Below are positions 7,464 through 15,464 of a stretch of 22,737 bases of DNA, piece by piece. Position 1 is the stretch's first letter; the number at the start of each line of letters is the position of its first letter. The translations under genes and the position numbers were made by a program. The notes under the pieces were generated by a model. It was not told the origin of the DNA. It searched no databases and saw nothing but the letters and a program-made list of their open reading frames with translations. The stretch lies in assembly GCA_027063105.1 (NCBI GenBank), contig JAMOSL010000209.1, positions 1-22,737 of the forward strand, read 5' to 3'. This DNA is from Campylobacteraceae bacterium (GTDB lineage Bacteria > Campylobacterota > Campylobacteria > Campylobacterales > Sulfurovaceae).

Positions 7464-8024
7464 TTATTTTGATTTTTTTTCTGATATTACATAAGATGTT
7501 AATGCACAAATCTCTTTTTCGTCAAAAAGTTTTGTTGTTAAATTAATCGTCATATTAGTTTTAGGATTATCTACTCTTGGATCTGCAATCTTCTGATATA
7601 CAAATTGATTATCTCTAGTTTTTGTATCCATAAATATTTTTTTATAATTAGTTAAGTCTGGACCAATATTTCCACCACCTACTGCACCTTCAATGTTATG
7701 ACAAGCTACACAGTTACCATACTGTTTTGCTTTTTGCTTCCCATCTATTGTCACAAACTTACTCAATCCTTTTGGTGCTTTATCTTTCGCATTTTTTCCA
7801 TTTAGATTATTAAATATATATTTGCCTATAGCAATAATATTTTTATCTGTAGATATGCACTCTTTAGGCATAGCAAAACTTTTTGCTGGTACTAAACTAT
7901 CTTTTTTGATAATTTTAGAGGCATCTGGCATCTCGTAAGATTTTGTTAAATCTGCAGCATTTAATAAAACTGTTGTAGATAAAAATGCTGTTATACATCC
8001 AATCCTAAAAACTAGCTTATTCAT
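7464..8024 (-). CDS. soxX: SoxX, monohaem cytochrome c of SoxXA
   Basis: The protein has 186 residues from the ATG at 8024. I chose this start because AAGGAG lies 6 bases upstream and it opens a proper signal peptide (MNKLVFRIGCITAFLSTTVLLNAA). A longer version starting at 8066 would spoil that leader. The haem motif CVACH is at about residues 106-110, followed by GAVGGGNIGPDL. The likely axial methionine is in NPKTNMTINL. SoxX accepts electrons from the SoxA reaction and passes them to a soluble cytochrome c. It is the first gene of soxXYZAB and lies 61 bases downstream of lnt in the same direction. Confidence 0.94.
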   Translation of the reverse strand: MNKLVFRIGCITAFLSTTVLLNAADLTKSYEMPDASKIIKKDSLVPAKSFAMPKECISTDKNIIAIGKYIFNNLNGKNAKDKAPKGLSKFVTIDGKQKAKQYGNCVACHNIEGAVGGGNIGPDLTNYKKIFMDTKTRDNQFVYQKIADPRVDNPKTNMTINLTTKLFDEKEICALTSYVISEKKSK

Positions 8025-8056
8025 TAACACTCCTTGTTTTTTAAATTGATAAAAAG

Positions 8057-8065
8057 ATATTAGCA
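8057..8065 (-). promoter_or_regulatory. Possible extended -10 element upstream of soxX
   Basis: In the 61-base gap between lnt and soxX the minus strand reads TATGCTAATATC. This contains TG-C-TAATAT (hexamer 8062-8057), similar to the porin promoter TGCTATAATATC. The leader to the soxX ATG would be about 30 bases. The gap is extremely A+T rich, so chance matches are easy. Transcription from lnt could also read through. Confidence 0.4.
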
Positions 8066-8085
8066 TAATTAATATTAAAGAATTA

Positions 8086-9339
8086 TTATTTTATTATAAA
8101 GCTATTAGACATATTTACACTATGATATATAGTCGTTCCATATTTACGATTAAAGAATTTTAAAATTAATTTTTGCAGATTTGGTTCTATAGATGAGACA
8201 AACCAGCCATTATTGCTTATAACTATCATATTTTTAGGATTATTTTTATATAACTCTTCACTACATGCTTCATAACATATTGCATTTGTATACTCTACAC
8301 TATTAATTTTATATCTACTAATCTCTGAACTAGCCTTATAATCTATTGCTCCATCATAGAATATTTTATTTACCCATTTTCCAAGCCAATCAGGAAGTGG
8401 ATTACTCTCTCCAAATGGAACTAAAATAACTTTATTGGCAATAGTTTGTATTTCCCCTTTATTAAATATATAAGTTGAATTTCGTGGAATATCATCTTGT
8501 AGTCTTAATGCACCAATTACTATAGCTATATTTTTAGATTTTTCTTTAAATATGTCCATAAGAATATAATTCTGATTTAGATAAAGAGGAAGAACACTCT
8601 CTGGAAATATTATAATTTCTTTCTTTTTATCTATAGCCTTATTTATCATATTCTGAACCAAATATATTTGAAAATCAAGAGAGTCTCTATTCCATTTATC
8701 TTCTATTTTAATATTTGTATTTGTAAGTTCTATATGACTTACATCTATATTATTTTTATTATCTTCTATAACAGGCTGAAATGCTAAAAGAGTAAGAAAC
8801 AAAAATATAAGCTTAGATTTATATATATAAAGAGATATAGATAATAATATTATAGCCATCTGCCATTTCTCAACTCCAAAATAACTATTAACAAATATTA
8901 ATTCAAACCTAAACCAATCGAATCCAAAGGGATGAATATAACTAGCTGTTAATATAAATATTGATTTAAATATTAATTGTTGATATAATTTTAAAAATTT
9001 ATTGGATAAAAACGAAATAGTTAAGAATATTATTCCGTAAACTAATGATATAAAAAATATACCAATAGGTATAGCCCAAGGAAATCCATAATATTTAAAA
9101 CTTATAGCAATCCACCAAAACCATAGTAGACCAATAAAAACTCCACTCGAAAACCAGACTTTATTATCATTTGATTTTAATAATAGATATAAAAAGAGTA
9201 TAGCTATTATACTTTCCAATAATCTATTAGATAAATTGAAATAATCTAAGTAGATAAAACTAGAAGCTAAAAGAGATATTAAAAAGCCTCTTATTATGGA
9301 GAAAGTGGTAATATACCTATCAATTAAATTTTTACTCAA
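8086..9339 (-). CDS. lnt: Apolipoprotein N-acyltransferase
   Basis: The protein has 417 residues, short against about 500 in E. coli but normal for the shorter epsilon forms. Lnt adds the third acyl chain to the N-terminal cysteine of lipoproteins in the inner membrane. The first 190 residues are multiple membrane segments and the rest is a nitrilase-type domain. The catalytic triad is visible as Glu in FPESVLP (about 246), Lys in NKVILVPFGE (about 302) and Cys in ICYEAC (about 356). The start is TTG at 9339-9337. It is preceded by AAGGATCCTT and no ATG follows before the first membrane segment. The two lipoprotein genes further right would be substrates. In Campylobacter lnt is also divergent from yajC. 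Confidence 0.9.
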   Translation of the reverse strand: MSKNLIDRYITTFSIIRGFLISLLASSFIYLDYFNLSNRLLESIIAILFLYLLLKSNDNKVWFSSGVFIGLLWFWWIAISFKYYGFPWAIPIGIFFISLVYGIIFLTISFLSNKFLKLYQQLIFKSIFILTASYIHPFGFDWFRFELIFVNSYFGVEKWQMAIILLSISLYIYKSKLIFLFLTLLAFQPVIEDNKNNIDVSHIELTNTNIKIEDKWNRDSLDFQIYLVQNMINKAIDKKKEIIIFPESVLPLYLNQNYILMDIFKEKSKNIAIVIGALRLQDDIPRNSTYIFNKGEIQTIANKVILVPFGESNPLPDWLGKWVNKIFYDGAIDYKASSEISRYKINSVEYTNAICYEACSEELYKNNPKNMIVISNNGWFVSSIEPNLQKLILKFFNRKYGTTIYHSVNMSNSFIIK

Positions 9340-9349
9340 AAGGATCCTT
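9340..9349. promoter_or_regulatory. Shared palindromic ribosome-binding site between lnt and yajC
   Basis: The 10 bases between the TTG of lnt (minus) and the ATG of yajC (plus) are AAGGATCCTT, a perfect palindrome. It therefore places AAGGA 5 bases before the start codon on each strand. With only 10 bases between the start codons, both promoters must lie inside the opposite gene's coding region. Confidence 0.75.
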
Positions 9350-9634
9350 ATGGACGCAGGTAGTGCAGTTGCACAATTTTTCCCACTCGTTATGTTATTT
9401 GCAATTTTTTACTTTTTAATTATTAGACCACAGCAAAAACAACAAAAAGCTCACACAGAGATGATTAATAATCTTACTAAAGGTGATAAAATCATCACAA
9501 CTGGTGGACTAATGGCTGATATAGTAAAAGTTGAAGAGGAGTTTATCAAAATCAAATTAAATGATAACACTATTGTTAGATTAGATAGAAACTTTGTAAC
9601 GAAAAAAGTCGAATTATTGAATGAAAAGGCTTAA
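9350..9634 (+). CDS. yajC: YajC, Sec translocase accessory protein
   Basis: The protein has 94 residues from the ATG at 9350. An earlier ATG at 9296 lies inside lnt and lacks a ribosome-binding site, so I rejected it. YajC is a single-pass inner-membrane protein associated with SecDF. The N-terminal membrane helix (AVAQFFPLVMLFAIFYFLII) is followed by RPQQKQQKAH, the conserved motif of the family, and then by a small soluble domain (LTKGDKIITTGGLMADI). Its end overlaps secD by 14 bases. Order and coupling with secD and secF support the assignment. Confidence 0.95.
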   Translation: MDAGSAVAQFFPLVMLFAIFYFLIIRPQQKQQKAHTEMINNLTKGDKIITTGGLMADIVKVEEEFIKIKLNDNTIVRLDRNFVTKKVELLNEKA

Positions 9635-11186
9635 TTATAGAGTTGTACTTTTTGCATTTGCATTAATATTTGGAATAGTCTTTTCTATTCCATCATTAAC
9701 ACAGAGCGAAGAGGGCAATAAAATTACTTTGGGACTAGACCTTCAGGGTGGACTGCATATGTTACTCGGAGTTAAAAGTGAGGAAGCAATAACTTCACAT
9801 ATAAAATCATTAGCAGGAACTTTAAAGTATATTCTTGATGATAAAGAGATTATTTTTGATGACTTAGATATAATTGATGAAACTATTAGATTTGAACTTC
9901 TTGATGAAGATGATTTGTCTATAGTTAAAGAAGTTGTAAAGAAAGAGATGAAAGGTGTTCTTCTTACTCAAAATGGACTTAAATTTTCTATGGATATTAC
10001 TCCTGAAGAGAGAGTCAGAACAGAAAAGAATGCTATAAATCAAGCTGTTGATACTATTCGTAATCGTCTTGACCAATTTGGATTAGCTGAACCTACTGTA
10101 GCAAAACAGGGTGAGGATAAAATTCTAGTAGAAGTTCCAGGAATTAAAACACCTGAAGAAGAGCAGAGAATTAGAGAATTAATTGCCAAAACAGCACATT
10201 TACAGATGATGGCAGTTGATGAAGATAGAGCTATCAGAGTTATGAAGATGAGTTCAAATGAAGCTAAAAGTTATGGTGATGTAATTTTACCTGATGTTGC
10301 AACTGATGAGAAACATCTAGTTAGAGAAATACCTATTTTAGATGGTTCAATGCTTACAGATGCTAGTGTTGGATTTAATCAAAACAATCAGCCAGTTATT
10401 AATTTTGTTTTAAATGGACAAGGTGGAAAAATATTTGGCGATTTTTCTGGTAAAAGTATCGGAAAAAGAATGGCTGTTGTATTAGACAATAGAGTATATT
10501 CTGCTCCAGTAATTAGAGAAAGAATTGGTGGAGGTAGAGGTCAAATATCTGGAAACTTTACAGTACCAGAAGCTCATGATTTAGCTATTGCTCTTAGAAG
10601 TGGTGCATTATTAGCTCCTGTATTTGTTATGGAAAAAAGAAGCGTTGGACCGAGTTTAGGTGCTGATAGTATTAAATCTAGTTCATTAGCTTTGGCATTA
10701 GGATTTATATTAGTTGTTGTCTTTATGGTTTTATATTATGGAATGGCTGGAGTAATTTCTGATATTGCACTTATTGGAAATCTATTTTTAATATTAGCAG
10801 TTATGTCAATGTTTGGAGCAACTCTAACTCTACCCGGTATGGCAGGTATTGTATTAACGGTCGGTATGGCAGTTGATGCAAATGTTATTATATCTGAACG
10901 GATTAGAGAGCTTCTGCACGAAGGAAACTCAATAGGTAAATCTATAGAAGAAGGTTATTCTAATGCCTTTACTGCTATTTGGGATGCAAATATTACAACA
11001 CTAATAGCATCTGTCGTACTTTATGCTTATGGAACAGGACCAATTAAAGGTTTTGCATTAACTATGAGTATTGGTATTTTAGCATCTATGTTAACAGCTA
11101 TCTTAGGTACTCATGGTATTTATCAATGGATTCTTCCAAAAATTGACTCTAAAAAACTCAATTTTTGGTTTGGAATTAAAACTTAA
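9621..11186 (+). CDS. secD: SecD, protein translocase subunit
   Basis: The protein has 521 residues. SecD with SecF uses the proton gradient to finish export of proteins on the periplasmic side. Visible features are a first membrane helix (VVLFAFALIFGIVFSIP), the LGLDLQGGLHM motif, a large periplasmic P1 region containing AVDTIRNRLDQFGLAEP, the RSGALLAPV segment, and five C-terminal membrane helices. These include GMAVDANVIISERIREL, which carries the conserved Asp of helix 4. The start overlaps the end of yajC. Only the acidic, moderately divergent P1 stretch (residues about 60-120) differs noticeably from short SecD proteins. Confidence 0.97.
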   Translation: MKRLNYRVVLFAFALIFGIVFSIPSLTQSEEGNKITLGLDLQGGLHMLLGVKSEEAITSHIKSLAGTLKYILDDKEIIFDDLDIIDETIRFELLDEDDLSIVKEVVKKEMKGVLLTQNGLKFSMDITPEERVRTEKNAINQAVDTIRNRLDQFGLAEPTVAKQGEDKILVEVPGIKTPEEEQRIRELIAKTAHLQMMAVDEDRAIRVMKMSSNEAKSYGDVILPDVATDEKHLVREIPILDGSMLTDASVGFNQNNQPVINFVLNGQGGKIFGDFSGKSIGKRMAVVLDNRVYSAPVIRERIGGGRGQISGNFTVPEAHDLAIALRSGALLAPVFVMEKRSVGPSLGADSIKSSSLALALGFILVVVFMVLYYGMAGVISDIALIGNLFLILAVMSMFGATLTLPGMAGIVLTVGMAVDANVIISERIRELLHEGNSIGKSIEEGYSNAFTAIWDANITTLIASVVLYAYGTGPIKGFALTMSIGILASMLTAILGTHGIYQWILPKIDSKKLNFWFGIKT

Positions 11187-11196
11187 GGAGAGTTAG

Positions 11197-12168
11197 ATGG
11201 AACTATTTAAATATAAAGAACCAATAAAACTAATGAGTAAAAGCAGACGATTTGGAGTTTTATCTATGATTGTCGTGCTTCTATCTTTAAGTCTAGTTAT
11301 TGTTAAAGGCTTTAATTTTGGTATTGATTTTGCTGGTGGTACACTTATCCAAGTACAGTATAAGGGAGATGCTCCATTAAAAGAGATTAGGAAAAAATTA
11401 AGTCAAGAAGAAAAATATAAACAAGCATCTGTCACATATTTTGGAAGCGATGATGAGATTGTTATTAAAACTAAAAGTAGCTCAAAAGCTGTTAATCAAG
11501 ATATTGGTGATGAGGTTAGAAATCTTTTAAAAGATACTGGCTCTTTTGAAATCAGAAGAGTTGATATGGTTGGACCAAAAATAGGTAGTGAGCTAAAAGA
11601 AAAAGGCTTAACAGCTATGCTTCTAGCAATTATAGGTATTTTAATTTATGTATCATTTAGATTTGAATGGCGTTTTGCTTTAGCTTCTGTTATGGCACTT
11701 ATTCATGATGTCAGTATAGCTATGGGTGCAATTGTACTATTTAATATTGAAGTTAATCTTGATATTCTAGCAGCACTGTTAACCATTTTAGGATATTCAT
11801 TAAATGACACCATTATTGTATTTGACCGTATTCGAGAAGGTATTAGAACAATTAAAGACCCTGATTTATCAGGAATTATTGATGAGTCTGTAACAAGAAC
11901 TCTTTCAAGAACTACTTTAACATCACTTACAACATTCTTGGTTGTCTTAACTCTTTATATCTTTGGTGGAGAGATTATTAGAGGATTTAGTTTTACTCTT
12001 TTAATTGGTATTATTGTTGGTACATATTCATCTATATTTGTAGCATCTCCAATATTATTATGGTTAGGATTTAGCGTTAAAGGTTTTAGGGAAAAAGAAG
12101 CTATCAAACTAAAACGCGAAAAAGATAAAGAAAAAATGAGAGCTATGTATGAGCAGGGGACTATCTAA
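11197..12168 (+). CDS. secF: SecF, protein translocase subunit
   Basis: The protein has 323 residues and is the partner of SecD. It has a first membrane helix (FGVLSMIVVLLSLSLVIV), then FNFGIDFAGGTLIQV (the FAGG motif of SecF), a short periplasmic domain ending RRVDMVGPKIG, and five membrane helices including LGYSLNDTIIVFDRIREG. AAGGAGAG lies 5 bases before the ATG. Its TAA overlaps the next ATG as TAATG. The C-terminal tail is highly charged and cytoplasmic. Confidence 0.97.
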   Translation: MELFKYKEPIKLMSKSRRFGVLSMIVVLLSLSLVIVKGFNFGIDFAGGTLIQVQYKGDAPLKEIRKKLSQEEKYKQASVTYFGSDDEIVIKTKSSSKAVNQDIGDEVRNLLKDTGSFEIRRVDMVGPKIGSELKEKGLTAMLLAIIGILIYVSFRFEWRFALASVMALIHDVSIAMGAIVLFNIEVNLDILAALLTILGYSLNDTIIVFDRIREGIRTIKDPDLSGIIDESVTRTLSRTTLTSLTTFLVVLTLYIFGGEIIRGFSFTLLIGIIVGTYSSIFVASPILLWLGFSVKGFREKEAIKLKREKDKEKMRAMYEQGTI

Positions 12169-12506
12169 TGCAATGGGGTAAAGTCTTCTATATATTTTTT
12201 ACTCTAATGAGCCTAACAACAAGTGCAGCATTCTTATATGAAAATACTGCTACAGCCCTTTTTGTGGCTGGAAGTATAAATGTTGTTTCTACAATTCTAA
12301 AATTAGGAATAAGAAATATGTTATCTGCCGAACTTCTAGCAGGTTCATTAGTTGCAGATTTACATCTAATCCCTGCATTTTTTATGTTAGAATTTTATGA
12401 TAACGATAGAATTGCTGTTGGACTAGTTATTGGTGCTGTAATTGCAAATGTATATACTTTAATTATATCTATGATAGAGAGCTCAAGAGAAAAAGAGGAT
12501 TTTTAA
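12168..12506 (+). CDS. Small membrane protein, DUF6394-like
   Basis: The protein has 112 residues with three to four hydrophobic segments (VFYIFFTLMSLTTSAAFLY, ALFVAGSINVVSTIL, AELLAGSLVADLHLIPAFFML and AVGLVIGAVIANVYTLIISM) and a charged cytoplasmic end (ESSREKEDF). It is translationally coupled to secF through TAATG. I associate this small protein with the position after secF in Sulfurimonas-like genomes, where it is called DUF6394. The role is unknown. A link to Sec function is inferred only from gene order. Confidence 0.7.
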   Translation: MQWGKVFYIFFTLMSLTTSAAFLYENTATALFVAGSINVVSTILKLGIRNMLSAELLAGSLVADLHLIPAFFMLEFYDNDRIAVGLVIGAVIANVYTLIISMIESSREKEDF

Positions 12507-12544
12507 TGAAATCTCCTAATCTTTCTTCCTCTTCGGAAAAATAA
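12506..12544 (+). CDS. Possible 12-codon mini-ORF before dacB
   Basis: ATG at 12506 overlaps the stop of the preceding gene (TAATG) and reads MKSPNLSSSSEK, then stops 2 bases before the dacB ATG. AGAGGAT lies 6 bases upstream of this ATG, whereas dacB itself has only a weak GGAA. The mini-ORF could simply pass ribosomes on to dacB, or it could be chance. No homologue is recognised. Confidence 0.3.
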   Translation: MKSPNLSSSSEK

Positions 12545-12546
12545 TA

Positions 12547-14085
12547 ATGATAAAAAATATTAAACTATGGCTTATTCTATTTATACTTTTTACTGCAAAT
12601 ATTTTTGGTAATATATTAAATAAAGATATAGAATATATGGTAGCAAAAAGTGCTATAAAAAATGGAGAGTTAGGGCTATATATAAAAGAGACAGAGACAA
12701 ATAGAGTAGTTTCAGCTATAAATATAGATAAATTATTCACTCCTGCATCGGTTATAAAAGTATATAGTGCTTATGCTATATTATTAGAATTAGGATATAA
12801 TTATCGTTGGATTACAAATTTTTATATTAAAGGTAGATTCATAAACGGTATAGTTTATGGTGATTTAATTGTAAAAGGATATGGTGACCCAACTCTAAAA
12901 AGTTCAGATATTCCCAAAATTGTTAATGAATTAAAAGCAAAAGGTATTAAAAAGATAAATGGCAATATTATTATAGATAGAAGATATTTTACTGTTAAAG
13001 GCAAGGATAGCTCACATTTTGATCAAAATATATATAGTCCATATAACGCAATGCCTGACGCTATGATGTTCAATCAACATACAAGTAATTTTAAATTATA
13101 TCCTAAAAATGGAAGATATATAGTTGAGAAGATAATTGCTGGAGATAGTTATAAAGTATCTAATCAGATTAAAACTGTTAATGGTTCTTGTGTTGGTAAA
13201 AGAGCCAATCCTAAGATAACAGTAAACTACTCTTCTGCTACTCCTAAACTTATTTTACAAGGTAAATTATCTAATAAATGCAAAAAAAGATATTACAAAT
13301 ATATCATTACAAAACCATATAAAGAGTTCTATAATGCTTTGAAAAATGAATTTCGTAAAAAAGGTATTAAATATAAGGGTAAAATGGTACTGTCAAAAGT
13401 TCCATCAGGTTCAAAAAAGATATACATACATTACTCTGATAGATTAGAAAATATAATATCTGTGACAGCAAAAAAAAGTAATAATCTATTTGCAAGACAT
13501 CTATTATTAACTCTTGGGGCAAAAATATATGGAGCTCCAGCAACTCTTGCAAAAGGTAGAAAAGCTGTTGAGAGAGTTTTGAATCGTTATCATCTTTTGA
13601 ACTACTCTAAAACTTGTATAGACAATGGATGTGGACTATCAAGAAGCTCTAAAGTAACATCAAGAAGTATGGCAAAAGTTTTAGACCACGCATATAAGAG
13701 CTACAGCGATAGATGGTTAAATATTTTATCAATTGCAGGTAAAGATGGAACTATTAAAAGAAGATTTGCTCAAAGCATAGTAAGAAATAGAGCATGGATG
13801 AAGACTGGAACACTAGATAGAGTCAAAAATATATCAGGATATGTAAGAGCAAAAACAGGAACTTTATATACAGTTGTAATTTTGGTTAATAGCAAACATT
13901 CAAGATGGGCTGGTTCAGCTTTACAAAATAAAGTTATAAAATGGTTAGTAAATTATAAAGGGATTAAAGATAAAGATAATATCCTATTTGCACCAAAAGA
14001 ACAAATAGAACAGAAATTATTATGGGATATAAGTGACTTGGCTAAAGAGCCTAAAGTTTTTAGATATGAGGAAGGAGATTTATGA
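12547..14085 (+). CDS. dacB: PBP4-type D-alanyl-D-alanine carboxypeptidase/endopeptidase
   Basis: The protein has 512 residues with a signal peptide (MIKNIKLWLILFILFTANIFG). It is a class C low-molecular-weight penicillin-binding protein that trims or opens peptidoglycan cross-links in the periplasm. The three active-site motifs are visible: SVIK (S68-K71), SNN (about residue 307, in AKKSNNLFARHLL) and KTG (about 419, in WMKTGTL). The large insert between the first two motifs, typical of PBP4, is present and contains the SNFKLYP segment. A second AKTG further on lies in the strand after the true KTG box. The end overlaps tlyA in an ATGA. Confidence 0.9.
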   Translation: MIKNIKLWLILFILFTANIFGNILNKDIEYMVAKSAIKNGELGLYIKETETNRVVSAINIDKLFTPASVIKVYSAYAILLELGYNYRWITNFYIKGRFINGIVYGDLIVKGYGDPTLKSSDIPKIVNELKAKGIKKINGNIIIDRRYFTVKGKDSSHFDQNIYSPYNAMPDAMMFNQHTSNFKLYPKNGRYIVEKIIAGDSYKVSNQIKTVNGSCVGKRANPKITVNYSSATPKLILQGKLSNKCKKRYYKYIITKPYKEFYNALKNEFRKKGIKYKGKMVLSKVPSGSKKIYIHYSDRLENIISVTAKKSNNLFARHLLLTLGAKIYGAPATLAKGRKAVERVLNRYHLLNYSKTCIDNGCGLSRSSKVTSRSMAKVLDHAYKSYSDRWLNILSIAGKDGTIKRRFAQSIVRNRAWMKTGTLDRVKNISGYVRAKTGTLYTVVILVNSKHSRWAGSALQNKVIKWLVNYKGIKDKDNILFAPKEQIEQKLLWDISDLAKEPKVFRYEEGDL

Positions 14086-14795
14086 GAATTGATAAATATT
14101 TAGTTGAAAATAGCTATTTTGAGAGTCGTAATCGTGCATTAGAAGCGATTAAGAACGGTAAGATTAGAGTTGATGGTAGACTTATTAAACCATCTGCTAA
14201 AGTTAATACAAATAGTATTATAGATATAGAAGATGAAAAATTTTATATAAGTAGAGCTGGTAGAAAGCTAGAAAGTTTTCTTATGTCTCACAATATAAAT
14301 TTGAAAGATAAAGTAGCCTTAGATATAGGTTCAAGTACAGGTGGTTTTGCTCAAATTCTTTTAGAGAATAATGTTGCTTCTATTGAGTGTGTTGATGTTG
14401 GAAAAGAGCAGATTCATATATCTCTTAAAAAAGATGAACGAGTTACGATAAATGAAGAGACAGATATTAGAGAGTTCAAATCCACTAAGGAATTTGAAGT
14501 TATAAGTTGTGATGTATCATTTATATCTATTCTACATATTATAGAGGAGATAAATAATTTAGCTTCTGTGAATTCAGATATTATTATTTTATATAAGCCC
14601 CAATTTGAAGTTGGAAAAGATGTTAGAAGAAATAGTAAGGGTGTAGTTATTGATAATGATGCAATTGAAAGAAAAAAAGAGATATTTGAATTACAATCTA
14701 ATAATTTAAATTGGGAATTAGTATACAAAGAAGCATCTAAAGTAATTGGAAAATCTGGAAATCAAGAGTATTTATATCATTTTATAAAACATTAA
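14082..14795 (+). CDS. tlyA: TlyA-family rRNA 2'-O-methyltransferase
   Basis: The protein has 237 residues. It has an N-terminal S4 RNA-binding domain (MRIDKYLVENSYFESRNRA, GKIRVDG) and an FtsJ-like Rossmann methyltransferase domain with the SAM-binding motif LDIGSSTGGF (residues about 80-89), then CDVSFIS and ILYKPQFEVGK. In Mycobacterium and Campylobacter TlyA 2'-O-methylates rRNA and affects capreomycin sensitivity. The old name is haemolysin A. It is coupled to dacB by a 4-base overlap. No terminator hairpin follows. Confidence 0.92.
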   Translation: MRIDKYLVENSYFESRNRALEAIKNGKIRVDGRLIKPSAKVNTNSIIDIEDEKFYISRAGRKLESFLMSHNINLKDKVALDIGSSTGGFAQILLENNVASIECVDVGKEQIHISLKKDERVTINEETDIREFKSTKEFEVISCDVSFISILHIIEEINNLASVNSDIIILYKPQFEVGKDVRRNSKGVVIDNDAIERKKEIFELQSNNLNWELVYKEASKVIGKSGNQEYLYHFIKH

Positions 14796-14803
14796 CTCTT
14801 CTC

Positions 14804-14812
14804 TGTTATAAT
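14804..14812 (+). promoter_or_regulatory. Extended -10 promoter for the NlpC/P60 pair
   Basis: TG-T-TATAAT is a perfect extended -10 element (hexamer 14807-14812). It lies 9 bases after the tlyA stop and about 31 bases before the proposed start of the first lipoprotein gene. There is no obvious -35, as is usual in this phylum. Confidence 0.55.
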
Positions 14813-14843
14813 TATTTAGTAATAAACATAACAAGGATAAACC

Positions 14844-15464
14844 ATTTATACTAAACTTTTTATTTTAATTTCTTTCTTGGTAACTATACTTCTAACTGGT
14901 TGTGCTAAAAGCTATAGTTATCCAAACTATGATGTCATCAAACCAGAAGTAATTTGTAAACCAAAACGAAAGAATATTGAAAAACTTCTTAGAAAACATC
15001 TTGATAAACCTTATGTATGGGCAGAAGAAGGGCCAAATGCTTTTGACTGTTCTGGATTAACTTATAATATATATGGTCAAATGGGTGTTTCAATCCCAAG
15101 AGTAGCTAGAGAACAAGCAAAAATGGGTAAATATGTAAAATTTGAAGATTTAACTTATGGAGATTTAATATTCTTTGGTTCAACTTATTATAAAAGCCGA
15201 AGAATTAATCATGTTGGAATATATTTAGGAAATGGTTGGTTTGCACAGGCTAGTAGTAAAGATAGAAAAGTACTATATACAAATTTTAAAGATGAGCCTA
15301 GATATAGAAAAAGAGTTAAAATATGTCGAAGATACCTGAGTAAAGATGAAAGAAAATTATATATGACTTGTCATGGAAGAATCAATAGGGCTAAAACAAC
15401 TACAAGAAGACATACTACACCATGGCAAACAGGAATGAGAGTTCCAAATAAAATACCAAGATGA
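14844..15464 (+). CDS. NlpC/P60 peptidoglycan hydrolase, lipoprotein (first of a tandem pair)
   Basis: A signal peptide with a lipobox (TILLTGC) is clear in the frame, but it has no ATG. From 14844 the frame reads IYTKLFILISFLVTILLTGC. AAGGA lies 6 bases before an ATT at 14844, so I place the start there. The alternative TTG at 14877 has no ribosome-binding site and cuts away most of the leader. The NlpC/P60 domain follows with the catalytic Cys in FDCSGLTY and His in INHVGIYLG. The third position is Gln (FAQASS) where many relatives have His. The catalytic domain cleaves peptide stems of the cell wall. The Lnt encoded in this window would acylate it. The C-terminal tail is basic (RTTTRRHTTPW-like). 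The end overlaps the next gene as ATGA. Confidence 0.85.
   Translation: MYTKLFILISFLVTILLTGCAKSYSYPNYDVIKPEVICKPKRKNIEKLLRKHLDKPYVWAEEGPNAFDCSGLTYNIYGQMGVSIPRVAREQAKMGKYVKFEDLTYGDLIFFGSTYYKSRRINHVGIYLGNGWFAQASSKDRKVLYTNFKDEPRYRKRVKICRRYLSKDERKLYMTCHGRINRAKTTTRRHTTPWQTGMRVPNKIPR

Noticed and set aside
8025..8066. A longer soxX starting at 8066
   Set aside because: It would put a polar stretch (QFKKQGVL) before the signal peptide. The internal ATG at 8024 has a perfect AAGGAG.
9296..9349. An earlier ATG giving yajC 18 more residues
   Set aside because: It lies inside lnt, has no ribosome-binding site, and the extra residues do not belong to the conserved YajC start. AAGGA precedes the ATG at 9350.
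9340..9349. AAGGATCCTT as a cloning scar (it contains a BamHI site)
   Set aside because: Both genes on either side are intact, and the gene arrangement is the one I expect in this phylum, so a join here is unlikely.
13850..13870. A second KTG-like box (AKTGT) in dacB as active-site motif
   Set aside because: The first KTG (WMKTGTL) has the normal family surroundings, and the later one falls in the next strand.
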